This document shows, in pieces, positions 41,959 to 51,424 of a stretch of 64,000 nucleotides of DNA. The stretch is from Lysobacterales bacterium. GTDB lineage: Bacteria; Pseudomonadota; Gammaproteobacteria; Xanthomonadales; Xanthomonadaceae. The position numbers and the translations under genes were made by a program. The first letter of the stretch is position 1, and every line of letters begins with the position of its first letter. The stretch is taken from positions 62,001 to 126,000 of the forward strand of contig JAGRJY010000043.1 in assembly GCA_020442465.1 (NCBI GenBank). The letters run 5' to 3'. The notes beneath the pieces were generated by a model. The model was not told where the DNA came from and made no database searches. It was given only the letters and a program-made list of their open reading frames with translations.

Positions 41959-43821
41959 TCATTTCCAGAACTCAGTCGCGAGTCGCGCCAACGGGGGAAC
42001 ATCTGCGCGGCGAAAGAAACCCACCTTGCCTAGCGCAAGGAACTCGCACTCTGGTGGTAATAGCCGCCTAAGGATACTTGCGCTGCGCCAGATTCCTAAG
42101 CACTCGAAGACTTCGTTACTGCAAACCCACTTGGCTCTGAATCGCATGAGCGAGTCTATTGAGACAACCACCGCTGCCGCACGAACGCGGCCTTCAAGGT
42201 GACCGAGCTTGATTAGGAACCTCAGCGCCTTGAGACTGCAACCCAGTACCTGCGTCACACTCTCTCCTCTAAGGCTGCCGTTCTTGATTTTGGAGTCCGC
42301 GCAGAACCCTTCACCGCAAACTGATCTGTGCAATCTCAGGGCCCTAAAGGAGGCCCCGGACGCTACCGAGTTCAACTCCCCAGCCAACAGCGCCCGTATA
42401 ATCGACGCCTTGAGTTCGGTCTTGAAGAGCGAACTGCGCATGAGGGCCTTCGCACTCATGAAGCTACCATCCGGAGCGGCAGTGCAACGACGAGCGCATG
42501 AATCCAACTCCACCTGAAGCGAATTCAGGCTTGCAAGGGAATAGCCTCGCCGTGTCGAATAAACGATAGAGTGCAACTGGACTACCCCATCCTCAACGCA
42601 CCGTTTGAGCGTCGCAACTGGAATACCCACTTGAGCACTCGCCGCGCGGACCCCGATTAGTGGCGAGATTTCCTTCAGCTGACCGAAGTCGGAGGAAGAA
42701 ACTACCAGGCGACGAGCCCCAGCTACGTCAGTGGTTCGCAATCGCCCCATCTTCACCAGGCGGCGCACTGAGCGCTGGTCTAGCCCAAGCTCTTCTGAAG
42801 CAGCCTTGAGAGAACGCCACTCATCCTGCGAATGGGAGTCGAATCGGCGAGCAATTCTCGCATCGAGCAGAGCGATCAGTCCCGTTCTGCTCAAGAACTC
42901 CATAACCACAACGATCAAGAATCGGTTTGGGTTCGACTTGATTTCTCGGCCACGGACTGCGCTCGAAACCAACCCCCGCTGCTGATCGAAGAGGTAGGAA
43001 AGAGTCCCGCTATCGCCGACTCGCTTGCGAAGTCTGCGGAGCGTCACCAGAAACCTCAGTGGCCAACTGCGAAGCACTCGCCCTGCTGCCTCCATGTCCG
43101 AGCTCGCAGAGTTCGCTAACCCGACCTGTTTGGCGAGCTGAGCCAGGCTTCTCAAGAGTTGCAGCAGCCTAGGCAACCCCAATTGCGCCAGCGCCTCTTC
43201 TGGAAAACCAAGGTCTTCGAAGGGCTCCCTCGCAAAGCGACCTGGCGCGAGTAGCATTCGAATCGCACGCGCGCACCCCATTTCCGCAAGTGTAGGAACT
43301 AGGCGCGGAGCCGAGCAGAACGATGCGCCGCAATCGCAGTTGTTCAGGCGCCTACGCTCCCATCTAATGGACTGCCCGCAAGAGGCGCACCGACTGAGGC
43401 CGTATCTACGGTGCCGATTGCAAACGTTTATGGATTCGAGTGACCACGATGCGTCTATGAAGCCATCCTCTTCCGCGCAATCAGGACAGTGCATCGGCGC
43501 CGACTGACGGCGTCGATCATCCGGATCAACGATGAGACTTCCTCGCACGGTCACTTGTCGCGGAAACCCTTTTGGGCTGCATTCCTGGCCGAGGGGACAT
43601 AGTTCTTCTTGAGAGGCGCCTGTCAGCTCGACTAGATCTTCTATCGAGAATCGAAGCCGATGATGCTTTCTGCCATCCGGACCGGAGCAAATCCGATTGG
43701 AAATGCGCGCAGGGGACTTCTGCCCATTGGCAACCGCCAGACGCAACAAGTAGCTCGAAATAGACTCGTATTCTCGAGGACGAGGCGTCCTCGCAAGTAA
43801 CAGACATGCTCTATCAGTCAC
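41959..43821 (-). CDS. tniQ: TniQ/TnsD-type target-selector protein
   Basis: A 620-aa protein. The TniQ N-terminus is visible: ESISSYLLRLAVANG (19-33), then zinc ligands Cys112/Cys115 (HCPDCAEEDG), Cys134/His137 (CNRHRRYGL), Cys145/Cys148 and Cys162/Cys164. The remaining 450 residues contain several helix-turn-helix-like segments (LDQRSVRRLVKMGRLRTT, VGIPVATLKRCVEDGVV, LGCSLKALRFLIKLGHLEG), as expected of long TnsD-like proteins that bind a specific chromosomal site. In Tn7, TnsD binds the end of glmS; here the geometry at nrdJb suggests the equivalent role. The gene begins 2 bp after the tnsC stop, so it belongs to the tns operon. Confidence 0.9.
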   Translation of the reverse strand: MTDRACLLLARTPRPREYESISSYLLRLAVANGQKSPARISNRICSGPDGRKHHRLRFSIEDLVELTGASQEELCPLGQECSPKGFPRQVTVRGSLIVDPDDRRRQSAPMHCPDCAEEDGFIDASWSLESINVCNRHRRYGLSRCASCGQSIRWERRRLNNCDCGASFCSAPRLVPTLAEMGCARAIRMLLAPGRFAREPFEDLGFPEEALAQLGLPRLLQLLRSLAQLAKQVGLANSASSDMEAAGRVLRSWPLRFLVTLRRLRKRVGDSGTLSYLFDQQRGLVSSAVRGREIKSNPNRFLIVVVMEFLSRTGLIALLDARIARRFDSHSQDEWRSLKAASEELGLDQRSVRRLVKMGRLRTTDVAGARRLVVSSSDFGQLKEISPLIGVRAASAQVGIPVATLKRCVEDGVVQLHSIVYSTRRGYSLASLNSLQVELDSCARRCTAAPDGSFMSAKALMRSSLFKTELKASIIRALLAGELNSVASGASFRALRLHRSVCGEGFCADSKIKNGSLRGESVTQVLGCSLKALRFLIKLGHLEGRVRAAAVVVSIDSLMRFRAKWVCSNEVFECLGIWRSASILRRLLPPECEFLALGKVGFFRRADVPPLARLATEFWK

Positions 43822-43823
43822 GG

Positions 43824-44939
43824 CTATGCGGCGAGCGCATTTCGCACATCGGCCCGCTTGGCGCGCTTGGATCTGCCTCCCACGTCTTGCTTTGGCCCTG
43901 TCTCCACGCCCGACTGCACTATGTGCTCGATCGTCGCCTTGTCTGGTACCGCAGCAAAACTGCGACTGAAAGGCTGAAGCGAGTCATCCAAACGACTAGG
44001 ATCGAACTCGGTACGCCGCCAAGCTCGATCCAACATGTCAAGCGATACTTTCTTTACGCCGGCCCTCCGTGCGATCTTGATGACGCGGCGATAGAGCTTT
44101 ATGAGGTATCCGATCTTTCCAGAACACGCTATGTATACCCGAAACGGATCCCTAGCCTCCTTCGGCAGCGCGAACTCCTTGGCGACGCTGCCAAACATGC
44201 CGTTCGAAATCTTTTCGAAGGCAAGTTTGTCCGCTTTCCGCCGCCAATCAAATCGCCGAATGACCATCCGGCAATCCATTCGCGCGTAAAGCTGTTCGTT
44301 CAAGCGCACCGCAAGTTCCGCACGACTCAATCCCGTGATCACAAGGGCGACCCTCATCTTGTCAACAAGCCGCTTGAGCCACTCGGTAAGCTCGTACTGG
44401 GCGCTCATTCCCCGCTGATCGAAAAAGTGGTGGAAGTCATCGAGACAAACAATCCGAACGCCACAACCCGCGGCGAGCGCGACGATGGTGTCAAGCATGT
44501 CGTCGGCACTATCGCGCTTGCTGGGCTTCTCGCCGAACTCACGAAGCAGACCGCTGGCCACCGCGCGAATAGTTGGCCTCTCAGGAATGACCAAGTAGAT
44601 TACTTCCATCTCAAGACCCTCAGCGGTTCGTCGCGGCATCCGCCTAGCAATGAATTCTGCAAGTAAGCGAGTCTTTCCCAAGCGCGATTCGCCCGTGAAG
44701 AGCATGCAGTGTTCGTTTAGAACAGCTCGGTCCAGGTCGTCTAGCTCTTCTAGGGCTTGCATGATTTCGTCGAAATCCGGATGCCGGATCAGCACGTCAT
44801 CGACGAGTGGTTCGTGCTTGGGCCCCACAGAGGGAAACAAGATGTCCAGGAACGGTGGAAGGCCAGAATCTTCCAGATCAAACACCGGCACGAGGACGGG
44901 AGCAGAACGGGAGGGTTTCTTGGTGTTGGGTCTGGTCAT
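43824..44939 (-). CDS. tnsC: TnsC/TniB AAA+ transposition regulator
   Basis: A 371-aa AAA+ ATPase of the TnsC/TniB type. Walker A is GESRLGKT (83-90), Walker B VRIVCLDDFHHFF (161-173, with Asp167/Asp168), followed by LVITGLSRAEL (sensor 1 region). In Tn7-like systems TnsC polymerises on DNA, receives the target signal from TniQ/TnsD and activates the TnsAB transposase. The start overlaps the tnsB stop by 4 bases (ATGA), so translation is coupled. The C-terminal tail is Lys/Arg-rich (GGRSKRAKRADVRN), plausibly the segment that contacts TnsA or TnsB (inference). Confidence 0.92.
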   Translation of the reverse strand: MTRPNTKKPSRSAPVLVPVFDLEDSGLPPFLDILFPSVGPKHEPLVDDVLIRHPDFDEIMQALEELDDLDRAVLNEHCMLFTGESRLGKTRLLAEFIARRMPRRTAEGLEMEVIYLVIPERPTIRAVASGLLREFGEKPSKRDSADDMLDTIVALAAGCGVRIVCLDDFHHFFDQRGMSAQYELTEWLKRLVDKMRVALVITGLSRAELAVRLNEQLYARMDCRMVIRRFDWRRKADKLAFEKISNGMFGSVAKEFALPKEARDPFRVYIACSGKIGYLIKLYRRVIKIARRAGVKKVSLDMLDRAWRRTEFDPSRLDDSLQPFSRSFAAVPDKATIEHIVQSGVETGPKQDVGGRSKRAKRADVRNALAA

Positions 44940-47005
44940 CGCGGTCTCCGCGTGGTTTCGAACTCAACCTTCACAAGCCGTGTCGGTTTCTTGACTTTCA
45001 GTTGCTTCGTCGCTTGGGGCGATGAGCCCTGTTCCTCAGCGTTTCTTGAGGAAACATCCGGCTCGTTGCTGGCCGGCCTTTCCAGAGCCTGCAGACCAGG
45101 TGTCGGCACCCGTTCTCCGTTTCCCAGAAGAAAGCGGCTGGCGAAGCCAGGCAGGCAGTAACCCTTCATACTCCTTGCCTTCTCAATCACGGCCAGGATT
45201 CGCTTCTGAGCGTCGATCCAATCCCGAATCGATGCCTCTCGCTCTGGATTAAGGCGTCGGGCGTGGGCGCGCGTTACTTCATGCTGGTAAATGGTTAGGT
45301 TATTGGCGTAGTCGTACGCCAATGCGCGGACCTCGATGATTTCACGCGTCAGGGGATGCTCAACTCCGATCTGACCTAGATTCATCCGGTTGATAAATAC
45401 TCGAACATCAACCTCCGGGCCTACCTCTTCGCGCAGCCTGATTAGTTCTTCCGAATTCCAGACCAGGCCTAGCTTTTCAATTCCCTTGTGGGTCAATCGG
45501 CGGATCTCGGGAACACGACACACCTGCACGATGTCATTGACATCGCAAGGCAGAAGGAGATCTTCGGGCTGGGAGAGACTCCTCCACGCGTCGGCTGGCC
45601 GGGCTTGCAATGTGCGGTGGAACTTTTGGTGATAAATATCAACGATCCAGATCGCGACGATTCTCTCGAAGTCACGCCAGCTCACCACTGCGTTCTCAAC
45701 GGGATCATAATCACCCCGCTCGAGCACGTTTGAGAACGTGGTACCAGGTAGGATTTGACAGACCTGCGTGCTAAACGTCCGAATGAAGCGCTCGATCTTG
45801 GCTTTGAACCACGGTGATCGTCGTGGGCAGAACTGAAGATTGCCGCCCCACGTGTCGACAAGTGGATATAGGGCGTCACTGTGATTCTCGAACGCATTGT
45901 CAAGAACCAAGTCTTCAAATACTCCATAGCAAGGGTAGGGGTTCGAGACTCCGACTGACGCCAGCCAGTGGGAGTCTTTTGGAAGCAAGGCATGCTTGAG
46001 GCACTCGAACAGGCTAGCGAGACTGGGCGGCTCGAATGACACGTAGTATCCCAGGATGCATCGGGTTCGAACGTCAATGCATACGTGCAGCCAAGGTCGA
46101 CCGAGTGGCATGCCATACTCGTCTACCACGATGACGTCCACGCGCGCGGCATCAAGCTCAACACGTTCAAGGGGACGATCTGCGAAAACGGTCTTGAGGA
46201 CTCCGCGGAACCGGCGCATGGCAGCGTCCAATCCACGGCGTGCAGCGTATTTATCGAATTCTGGCAGTTGCTGTATGTATTCCCTGATTTGCTGAAACTT
46301 CGGCGTCTGCAGCTGCTCGTGCTGATCGAGAACTGAGTTTGCCGCACGCACTCGATCTATAACTTCTACTTCAACATCACGCATAGGCTTGCAGTTTCGC
46401 GTGAGATAGATTTCTTCCGTAGCGTCCTGGACGATTTGCAGTTGGGCGTCGGTCAGTTCGCCTTTGCGTCGGCCTTTAAGATGGTGTTGCTTGATCTGTG
46501 ACCGAACGTCGCCACCAGAGTCGTCGAGCTTTTTCATCCATTTCCATAGCGTGGATTTCACCGGTAGTTTTTCCGGCGCCGGCACGCCAAAAATTGAAGG
46601 CCATGCCTCGCGCAACGCTTCCTCCTGAATTGGTGATCCGAGGGGATACTTCGCAGCCAACTGAACGAGGCGAGTCTGTTGTCGAGCTTCGAGAACTCGC
46701 CTGCTGCGCGTTTCTGCTTCTACTACCCCCAAGCGGTCGGCCTTCAGGGCGGGGCCGATCACGCGAACGGGCGCGTCCGTAGCCTCCCGAAACTCTGCGG
46801 CAAGGTTTCGCTCATCGTTTTGAACTACGCGAAGACGAAGCTTTCCGGTTCGATATTGCTGGAGGAGTTCATCCACGGCGATGCGCGCGAGACTCGCATC
46901 TCTCATGGATACCAACTGCCAAGAATCTTGGCACAGCCCTGCCAGACGGTACGAGTTCCCGTTCCAGTCAATTACTTGGTTACGCCGAATGCAGCTGACA
47001 GCCAT
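44936..47005 (-). CDS. tnsB: TnsB-type DDE transposase
   Basis: A 689-aa Mu/Tn7-type transposase. Catalytic residues by motif: Asp285 in VELDAARVDVIVVDEYG, Asp369 in LVLDNAFENHSD and Glu405 in SPWFKAKIERFIRTF. An N-terminal DNA-binding region includes a helix-turn-helix-like stretch (about 120-160), and a Mu-type beta-barrel follows the catalytic core (LVWNSEELIRLREE). The extreme C-terminus (PTRLVKVEFETTRRPR) is where Tn7 TnsB contacts TnsC. It binds the end repeats and joins the 3' ends to target DNA. The start overlaps the end of tnsA by 34 bases. Confidence 0.93.
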   Translation of the reverse strand: MAVSCIRRNQVIDWNGNSYRLAGLCQDSWQLVSMRDASLARIAVDELLQQYRTGKLRLRVVQNDERNLAAEFREATDAPVRVIGPALKADRLGVVEAETRSRRVLEARQQTRLVQLAAKYPLGSPIQEEALREAWPSIFGVPAPEKLPVKSTLWKWMKKLDDSGGDVRSQIKQHHLKGRRKGELTDAQLQIVQDATEEIYLTRNCKPMRDVEVEVIDRVRAANSVLDQHEQLQTPKFQQIREYIQQLPEFDKYAARRGLDAAMRRFRGVLKTVFADRPLERVELDAARVDVIVVDEYGMPLGRPWLHVCIDVRTRCILGYYVSFEPPSLASLFECLKHALLPKDSHWLASVGVSNPYPCYGVFEDLVLDNAFENHSDALYPLVDTWGGNLQFCPRRSPWFKAKIERFIRTFSTQVCQILPGTTFSNVLERGDYDPVENAVVSWRDFERIVAIWIVDIYHQKFHRTLQARPADAWRSLSQPEDLLLPCDVNDIVQVCRVPEIRRLTHKGIEKLGLVWNSEELIRLREEVGPEVDVRVFINRMNLGQIGVEHPLTREIIEVRALAYDYANNLTIYQHEVTRAHARRLNPEREASIRDWIDAQKRILAVIEKARSMKGYCLPGFASRFLLGNGERVPTPGLQALERPASNEPDVSSRNAEEQGSSPQATKQLKVKKPTRLVKVEFETTRRPR

Positions 47006-47640
47006 GATTCGTCTCCGGTACCAAACTCACACCATCGCAGCACGCTTTCTTCATCAATGGGTCGATTCATATCGGTATCGACTTCGCCGGACTTCATCAG
47101 TGCAGCTAGGACTCTGCGACCTTCACCAGGTGTTCCAAATCCCGTGCAGAATGCCGGCGGACAAAGCTCACCAAACTTGACAAAAAGATTCTTGGCGCGC
47201 TCTCTCTGGACAAGGTTGAGCGGCATGTTGCCGTACCGACGGAGCCATGTAGCGTTTGCAAGGTAGCTTCCGGATTTCAGGGTGCTCCAGAGCACTACCA
47301 AGTAACGAAAACCCAACTCCAGCAACGGCTGGCGCAACAATCGCGCGCGGGCCATGGCAAAAGGCAGATGTGGGTCGTCATCTGTCTTGAACTCGACGAG
47401 CCATGGGATGCCATCGTCGAAGCGAATGAGAAGGTCCGGTATATGCTCAAGGCACTGCGCCTCGTCACCGTAGTCCACAGCCAATGGTTGCTCGCAGAGC
47501 GAACGTATGCGAGGAGCCACGTCCACCAGTCTCTGTCCGTCACGCTCTGCCTGGGACTCCCAGTGAAGCCATCGCTGCATCCTGAGGCTTGGGTACTTCC
47601 CAGTGGCGATGGATCGGGAGCGCGAGACGATCCGACGCAT
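46972..47640 (-). CDS. tnsA: TnsA-type endonuclease
   Basis: A 222-aa restriction-fold nuclease that cuts the 5' strands in Tn7-like transposition, giving cut-and-paste movement. The start MRRIVSRSRSIATGKYPSLR followed by HWESQAERD is the typical TnsA N-terminus. Catalytic residues: Glu28 (HWESQ), Asp69 (HIPDLLIRF), and Glu83/Lys85 (LVEFKTDDDP). The C-terminal part holds a winged-helix-like region. The open frame extends to 47790, but those 50 codons lack family character, so ATG 47640 is preferred. It is the first gene of tnsA-tnsB-tnsC-tniQ. Confidence 0.92.
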   Translation of the reverse strand: MRRIVSRSRSIATGKYPSLRMQRWLHWESQAERDGQRLVDVAPRIRSLCEQPLAVDYGDEAQCLEHIPDLLIRFDDGIPWLVEFKTDDDPHLPFAMARARLLRQPLLELGFRYLVVLWSTLKSGSYLANATWLRRYGNMPLNLVQRERAKNLFVKFGELCPPAFCTGFGTPGEGRRVLAALMKSGEVDTDMNRPIDEESVLRWCEFGTGDESWLSAAFGVTK

Positions 47641-48394
47641 ACGTAGCTCGCCAGACTCAGGCCATCGAATTGAACATTGCGCTATGCATCGCGGAAGTGA
47701 CTGCGTCCTGTCGTCCACAACGGGAGCTCGAGCCCAGGGCTCTCCCTCCCTCCATTCACCTAGCCGGCGCCTAACGCGCAGCACAAGCATGGGCCCGCAC
47801 GCCGACTTGACGTGGAAGATGACGATGAGCGCCCGCCATCGTCGGAGATCGCCTTTGCAAACCAGATGCTCGCGACGGCCGAGTTTCTAGAAGTCGCTTA
47901 GTCCCGAGCCATCCGTTGAGGTCGGATGGTCCGGAAAATCGAAGGGGGAGACCTGCTGTCCGATCGGTGCGATCGGATTGAAGCGCGGGCTTGTTTCGGC
48001 TACACACAGCCCGCGGAATGGAAAGCGCATTGGGTCATGCCCTCCTCCGCTACTTGCTTCCTACGCCTCGAAGGCATCCACGTCAAGACTTTTTGACATT
48101 CGCCCAGACGCCCGCTGACTCCGGTGCGTCTGATCGCGAGCACCGGAGATCGCTGAGCAGGACACTGGTGCTTACCATGAGATTGGTCCAAAACGGCCTT
48201 TCCGTTGGTGAAACTAACCCTGGAATCGCCTCCAGGAGCGGATTCTCGGGCACGAAAAAGCGACCCGGATGCCGTGGACTGCAATCTCGACGTCTTTCAC
48301 CGTACTGAGCGTTCGGTTGGCGACATCATTTCAGCAAGCACCAAGTCAGGTCCTATCGATCTGCTCTGATGCGAAGTCGGGTTGACCGTTTGCC
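47641..48394. other. gene-poor stretch upstream of tnsA
   Basis: 754 bp. It contains the second attC-like palindrome (48304-48370) and a minus-strand GTTAGGC (47775-47769). On the plus strand 47782-47899 reads through HKHGPARRLDVEDDDERPPS and ends ...FANQMLATAEFLEVA, which looks like the end of a protein but has no start or upstream part, so at most it is a gene remnant. The promoter of the tns operon should lie near the left edge. No TnsB-type sites occur here. Confidence 0.4.
48304..48370. repeat. attC-like or terminator-like imperfect palindrome, copy 2
   Basis: Arms CTGAGCG and CTGCTCT plus a weaker inner stem; the loop shares GACATCATTTCAG with copy 1 at 18247-18313. It begins 25 bp beyond the stop of the minus-strand gene at 48395, and ACCTAAC (GTTAGGT on the minus strand) stands at 48989-48995, just upstream of that gene. 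Copy 1 has the same layout around the toxin-antitoxin pair. Confidence 0.45.
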
Positions 48395-48979
48395 TCAAGG
48401 TGTCCGAGCGTGAAATCGCGACCCAAACTCAGCACGGACGCGATCGAACAGACTCTCAAAGGTACGGATTGCCGCTGTCGTGACCTTAGAATGACCTACG
48501 ACGCGAGAAGAGCTCTCAGTGATTGGGTAACGCCCCCAAGATACCGAAGCGCTAGACGCAAGATCGCAGAAGCGCGCCTCTTCCTGAGTTAAAGTTACCT
48601 CGGCCCGCGCCGCGAGCGCGAGCAGATCATGTGATCTGAGAATGCCGTTCAGCTTTCCTCCATCAATGAGGGTCGGCTCCCGAAATATGACGTATGCCTT
48701 GAAAAGGTTCTCCATAGCATACGCAGCTAGCAGCACGAATTGAGCGAGCGTGCTCGGCTTGTGAATGTCGATTTCGGAAGCGCCTAGTCTTTGGTACTCG
48801 TCAACGTACGCTCGAATATCACGGGTGTCGTTCACAAACACCTCGGCTAGCACCAGAGCCGACCGCTTTAGCTGGTCGGCGCTTCCCATCCAGAATAGTG
48901 GATGTGCCATAAGCTGATACTGAAGCGGATCGACCGCAACGTGCTGAACAGCGCCAATCTTGTCCTTGCGAGTGTCCAT
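48395..48979 (-). CDS. HEPN-like hypothetical protein
   Basis: A 194-aa, mostly helical, cytoplasmic protein. The central part (FVLLAAYAMENLFKAYVIF, then LNGILRSHDLLALAARAEV) has the pattern of HEPN-fold proteins, in which a first helix of the type xxAxENLxKA is followed by a helix with an H(D/N)L motif. HEPN proteins are often RNases in defence or toxin modules; the catalytic RxxxxH motif is not clear here, so a nuclease role is uncertain. It is preceded by GTTAGGT and followed by an attC-like palindrome. Confidence 0.6.
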   Translation of the reverse strand: MDTRKDKIGAVQHVAVDPLQYQLMAHPLFWMGSADQLKRSALVLAEVFVNDTRDIRAYVDEYQRLGASEIDIHKPSTLAQFVLLAAYAMENLFKAYVIFREPTLIDGGKLNGILRSHDLLALAARAEVTLTQEEARFCDLASSASVSWGRYPITESSSRVVGHSKVTTAAIRTFESLFDRVRAEFGSRFHARTP

Positions 48980-49044
48980 AAGAATTCAACCTAACGTCGC
49001 ATTGATTGTAGGACAGTCCGCTTCGTTGAACCGTGTATCGCGCC

Positions 49045-49560
49045 TCAATCGCACTCTCCTAAGCGCCGACGGATTGATTCGATCTGTCGTCTAGTCTCAA
49101 TTTCGCGCTCAATTCCGTCAAAAGCTTCGCTCTCGAGTTGTCCCTTTTTCAACTCTCGGTGAAGTGCCGCCATGCGGGCCTCTTTGATATCAGATAGCGC
49201 GTGGACACGCTGGCTATTGGCTCGATCTTGAACGCAGAGCAGACACTCCAACGACGCGAGTTCTTGGCGGAGCCGCCTTGTGCGGTCGCTCACTGCTAGC
49301 GCAACATTCATAAGCACCAGACCAAATCCGACAAAAAGTATCGGCCCAACGGCTCGTTGAAGCTCGAATACCGGTGGCAGCCAATAGACAACGATCACCC
49401 CAATGAAACACATCAGATATCCACAGCTAAACGCCAAGGGCGGTCGCTCTGCCAAGTTCTGGCGAAATTGCCAAGCTCCAATGCAGAATATTGTGAACCC
49501 GACGAACAAGAGAATCGCCAGGTTCGAGTCCAGGATCTTGAGTGTTTCGTTGACTTCCAT
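49045..49560 (-). CDS. membrane protein with C-terminal coiled coil
   Basis: A 171-aa protein with three membrane helices (about 13-30, 42-60 and 70-90) followed by a charged helical region (about 92-168) with coiled-coil spacing (LRQELASLECLLCVQ, EIETRRQIESIRRRLG). No family is recognised. It lies 54 bp downstream of the nuclease-like gene (49615) on the same strand and could be co-transcribed with it. Its position in the defence island suggests, but does not show, a membrane-acting partner. Confidence 0.6.
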   Translation of the reverse strand: MEVNETLKILDSNLAILLFVGFTIFCIGAWQFRQNLAERPPLAFSCGYLMCFIGVIVVYWLPPVFELQRAVGPILFVGFGLVLMNVALAVSDRTRRLRQELASLECLLCVQDRANSQRVHALSDIKEARMAALHRELKKGQLESEAFDGIEREIETRRQIESIRRRLGECD

Positions 49561-49614
49561 GGCGCGATGAACTCCCTGCGCAGATTGGTTGGTGGCCGCT
49601 GGATCCGAGCAGCC

Positions 49615-51294
49615 CTATTGCGTCGATTCAGAACCAGGCAACCGACCGGTAGCAAATGCGGTCGGAAACGATATCGGACTAGCGGCCTCGGCTGCTTCGT
49701 CACTGATCTCTGCATTCAACGCCCTAAGCACTGCTTGCGACTTCCGTACTAGCAGATCCAGCGCGTTTCGGGCCCTGCGAATCTCGTCACTGATCCCGTC
49801 CGCATTCTTTCGAATCGTGGCGCTGTGGTTCTCCATCCTGACTAGGCGCCCAAGCTCCGTCTCGATGCGCGCCTCAATGTCGCGCAAGGACGTGATATCA
49901 CCGGGATCTCCGGAGGTTCGAAAGCGTGTCACCAGCCCCATTCCAAGCATGATTGCCGCGTGCAGGTACGCGTCGGTGGTGGGATCTTCTTCATCCCAGC
50001 AAACGACTACGTTGTTGCCGTATCTAGCGAACCGAGGGAAGGTAGCGCTGGCATGGGAGAGAGCCATGACGAAAACGCCGGCCGCTGCATCTCGGTTCTT
50101 GCGGGCTGCGTCAAGTTCTTCCAGCGCCTTCTGTGTGTTGTATGCGCTGTCCCGCTTGGCTTCGAACACCAGGCCAGCGCCCGCGAACGCGCTTTCTTCC
50201 GTGAAGCGAACGATGGCGTCTCCCTTCTTGCAGCGCCCAATCCCGGCTGTTGATCCAGTGACGTCGAACACACAGGGCGCGCCCTTCACCGCTTCTCGAA
50301 CAAACAAGGTCACCGCGTCCTCGAAATCGAGCCCGCCACGAACGGCTTTAGCGTTCTCCGAGCGCTTGGTTTCAATCCGCGCCAGTGCCTCGCACACTTC
50401 CTTTTCGAACTGCGATTGCCGCTCTTCTTGACGCCGGGCCACATCAAGCTGCGCCTTGCTCTGCTCCTGCAGCAAGCGTGACAGGCTGTCCTTCAGAATT
50501 GCCATCGGTGAGGTGGCAACATCCGGGTTCACTGCAGCCAACACGTCCTGACGAGCCCGCTGAGTTTCGCGCACGAGCCGGCTGAGCAGTGAGTGCTCGT
50601 CGTTGGCATCCAGTGCAGCCAAGGCAGCGGCCAATTGCTTTTGCCTGTCTGAATCGGCGCCTTTCAATTCATCGCGCAGGCTCTTGAGGAAGCGCGCGAC
50701 CGCGCCGTCCTCGGCCAGTGGGTCCAGCGCGCGCACCAGCTCAGCGTGACCCTCACCCATCACAGAGCGCAGCTGATTCTCGAGCACCTGGACTAGGCCG
50801 TCGCTATCCGTCGGGCTCAACTTCTTGAACAGCGGGCTGGATTCGCCCACATGGCGCGCCAATACTTCAGCGAGAACGCTATTGTTTGAACCGAGATACT
50901 TCTCCAGCTGGCGAGCAAGCACTCCGTGGTCATCAACGAAGGCAGCAAGGCGCTGACTTACCTGCCCGTCATTCGGGTCGAAGTAACGCGACAGGACCGT
51001 ACTGATTTTTTCGTGCTGGCGCGCAACATGGGCGGTCAGCTGCTTGTCGATGTCCTGCAGCAGGCTCGCCCCGACTTCTTTTAGCTGAGCTTCCTGGGCC
51101 GACGCGTGTGCGTTTGCCAGGGCCCTGAGTCCAATGGTCCAAGCGTCGATTACCAGCTGATCCCGGGCGGCTTCGCCCAGCTCACCGAACAGCGAAAGGC
51201 TTTCTGGGCGGCCGTCACGAATTTCGGCGGCAACTTCCTCCTCGCTAAACAATGCAGAAGCCTTCAGAAGCGCTGGGCGGGTCATGATGTTCAT
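49615..51294 (-). CDS. coiled-coil PD-(D/E)XK nuclease-like protein
   Basis: A 559-aa protein. Residues 1-330 are helical and charged, with long coiled-coil stretches. Residues about 335-450 look like a restriction-type nuclease core: GRCKKGDAIVRF supplies the Asp and GLVFEAKRDSAYNTQKALEE supplies the ExK pair and the following helix; RYGNNVVVCWDEED closes the fold. The arrangement resembles RmuC/DUF2130-type nucleases (coiled coil plus restriction fold). Another coiled coil ends the protein. GGAGA upstream supports ATG 51294. It is divergent from the CARF regulator with a 159-bp shared control region. Confidence 0.65.
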   Translation of the reverse strand: MNIMTRPALLKASALFSEEEVAAEIRDGRPESLSLFGELGEAARDQLVIDAWTIGLRALANAHASAQEAQLKEVGASLLQDIDKQLTAHVARQHEKISTVLSRYFDPNDGQVSQRLAAFVDDHGVLARQLEKYLGSNNSVLAEVLARHVGESSPLFKKLSPTDSDGLVQVLENQLRSVMGEGHAELVRALDPLAEDGAVARFLKSLRDELKGADSDRQKQLAAALAALDANDEHSLLSRLVRETQRARQDVLAAVNPDVATSPMAILKDSLSRLLQEQSKAQLDVARRQEERQSQFEKEVCEALARIETKRSENAKAVRGGLDFEDAVTLFVREAVKGAPCVFDVTGSTAGIGRCKKGDAIVRFTEESAFAGAGLVFEAKRDSAYNTQKALEELDAARKNRDAAAGVFVMALSHASATFPRFARYGNNVVVCWDEEDPTTDAYLHAAIMLGMGLVTRFRTSGDPGDITSLRDIEARIETELGRLVRMENHSATIRKNADGISDEIRRARNALDLLVRKSQAVLRALNAEISDEAAEAASPISFPTAFATGRLPGSESTQ

Positions 51295-51406
51295 TGGGCG
51301 TCTCCGGATGGTGGTTGCCTAGGCAGATGCAGCGATCGTGCCAACCCCTCAATGCCTTTGCGTTCCAACCATTTGGCTTCATCTGCAGCCGAATCAGACA
51401 TGTTGA

Positions 51407-51424
51407 CCACAAGCGTCCTTGTGG
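51407..51424. promoter_or_regulatory. perfect inverted repeat in the divergent control region
   Basis: CCACAAG, CGTC, CTTGTGG: a 7-bp perfect inverted repeat with a 4-bp spacer, 30 bp before the CARF-AAA+ gene and 113 bp before the divergent nuclease-like gene. Its size and place fit an operator or activator-binding site shared by both genes. Binding is inference. Confidence 0.4.

Noticed and set aside
47782..47899. Plus-strand peptide ending ...FANQMLATAEFLEVA as a gene
   Set aside because: No start codon with a ribosome-binding site and no upstream part; kept only as a possible remnant in the description of the gap.
47641..48000. Second transposon right end next to tnsA
   Set aside because: No TGTGGG terminus and no GGTTTCCGCTTTT-type sites in this stretch.
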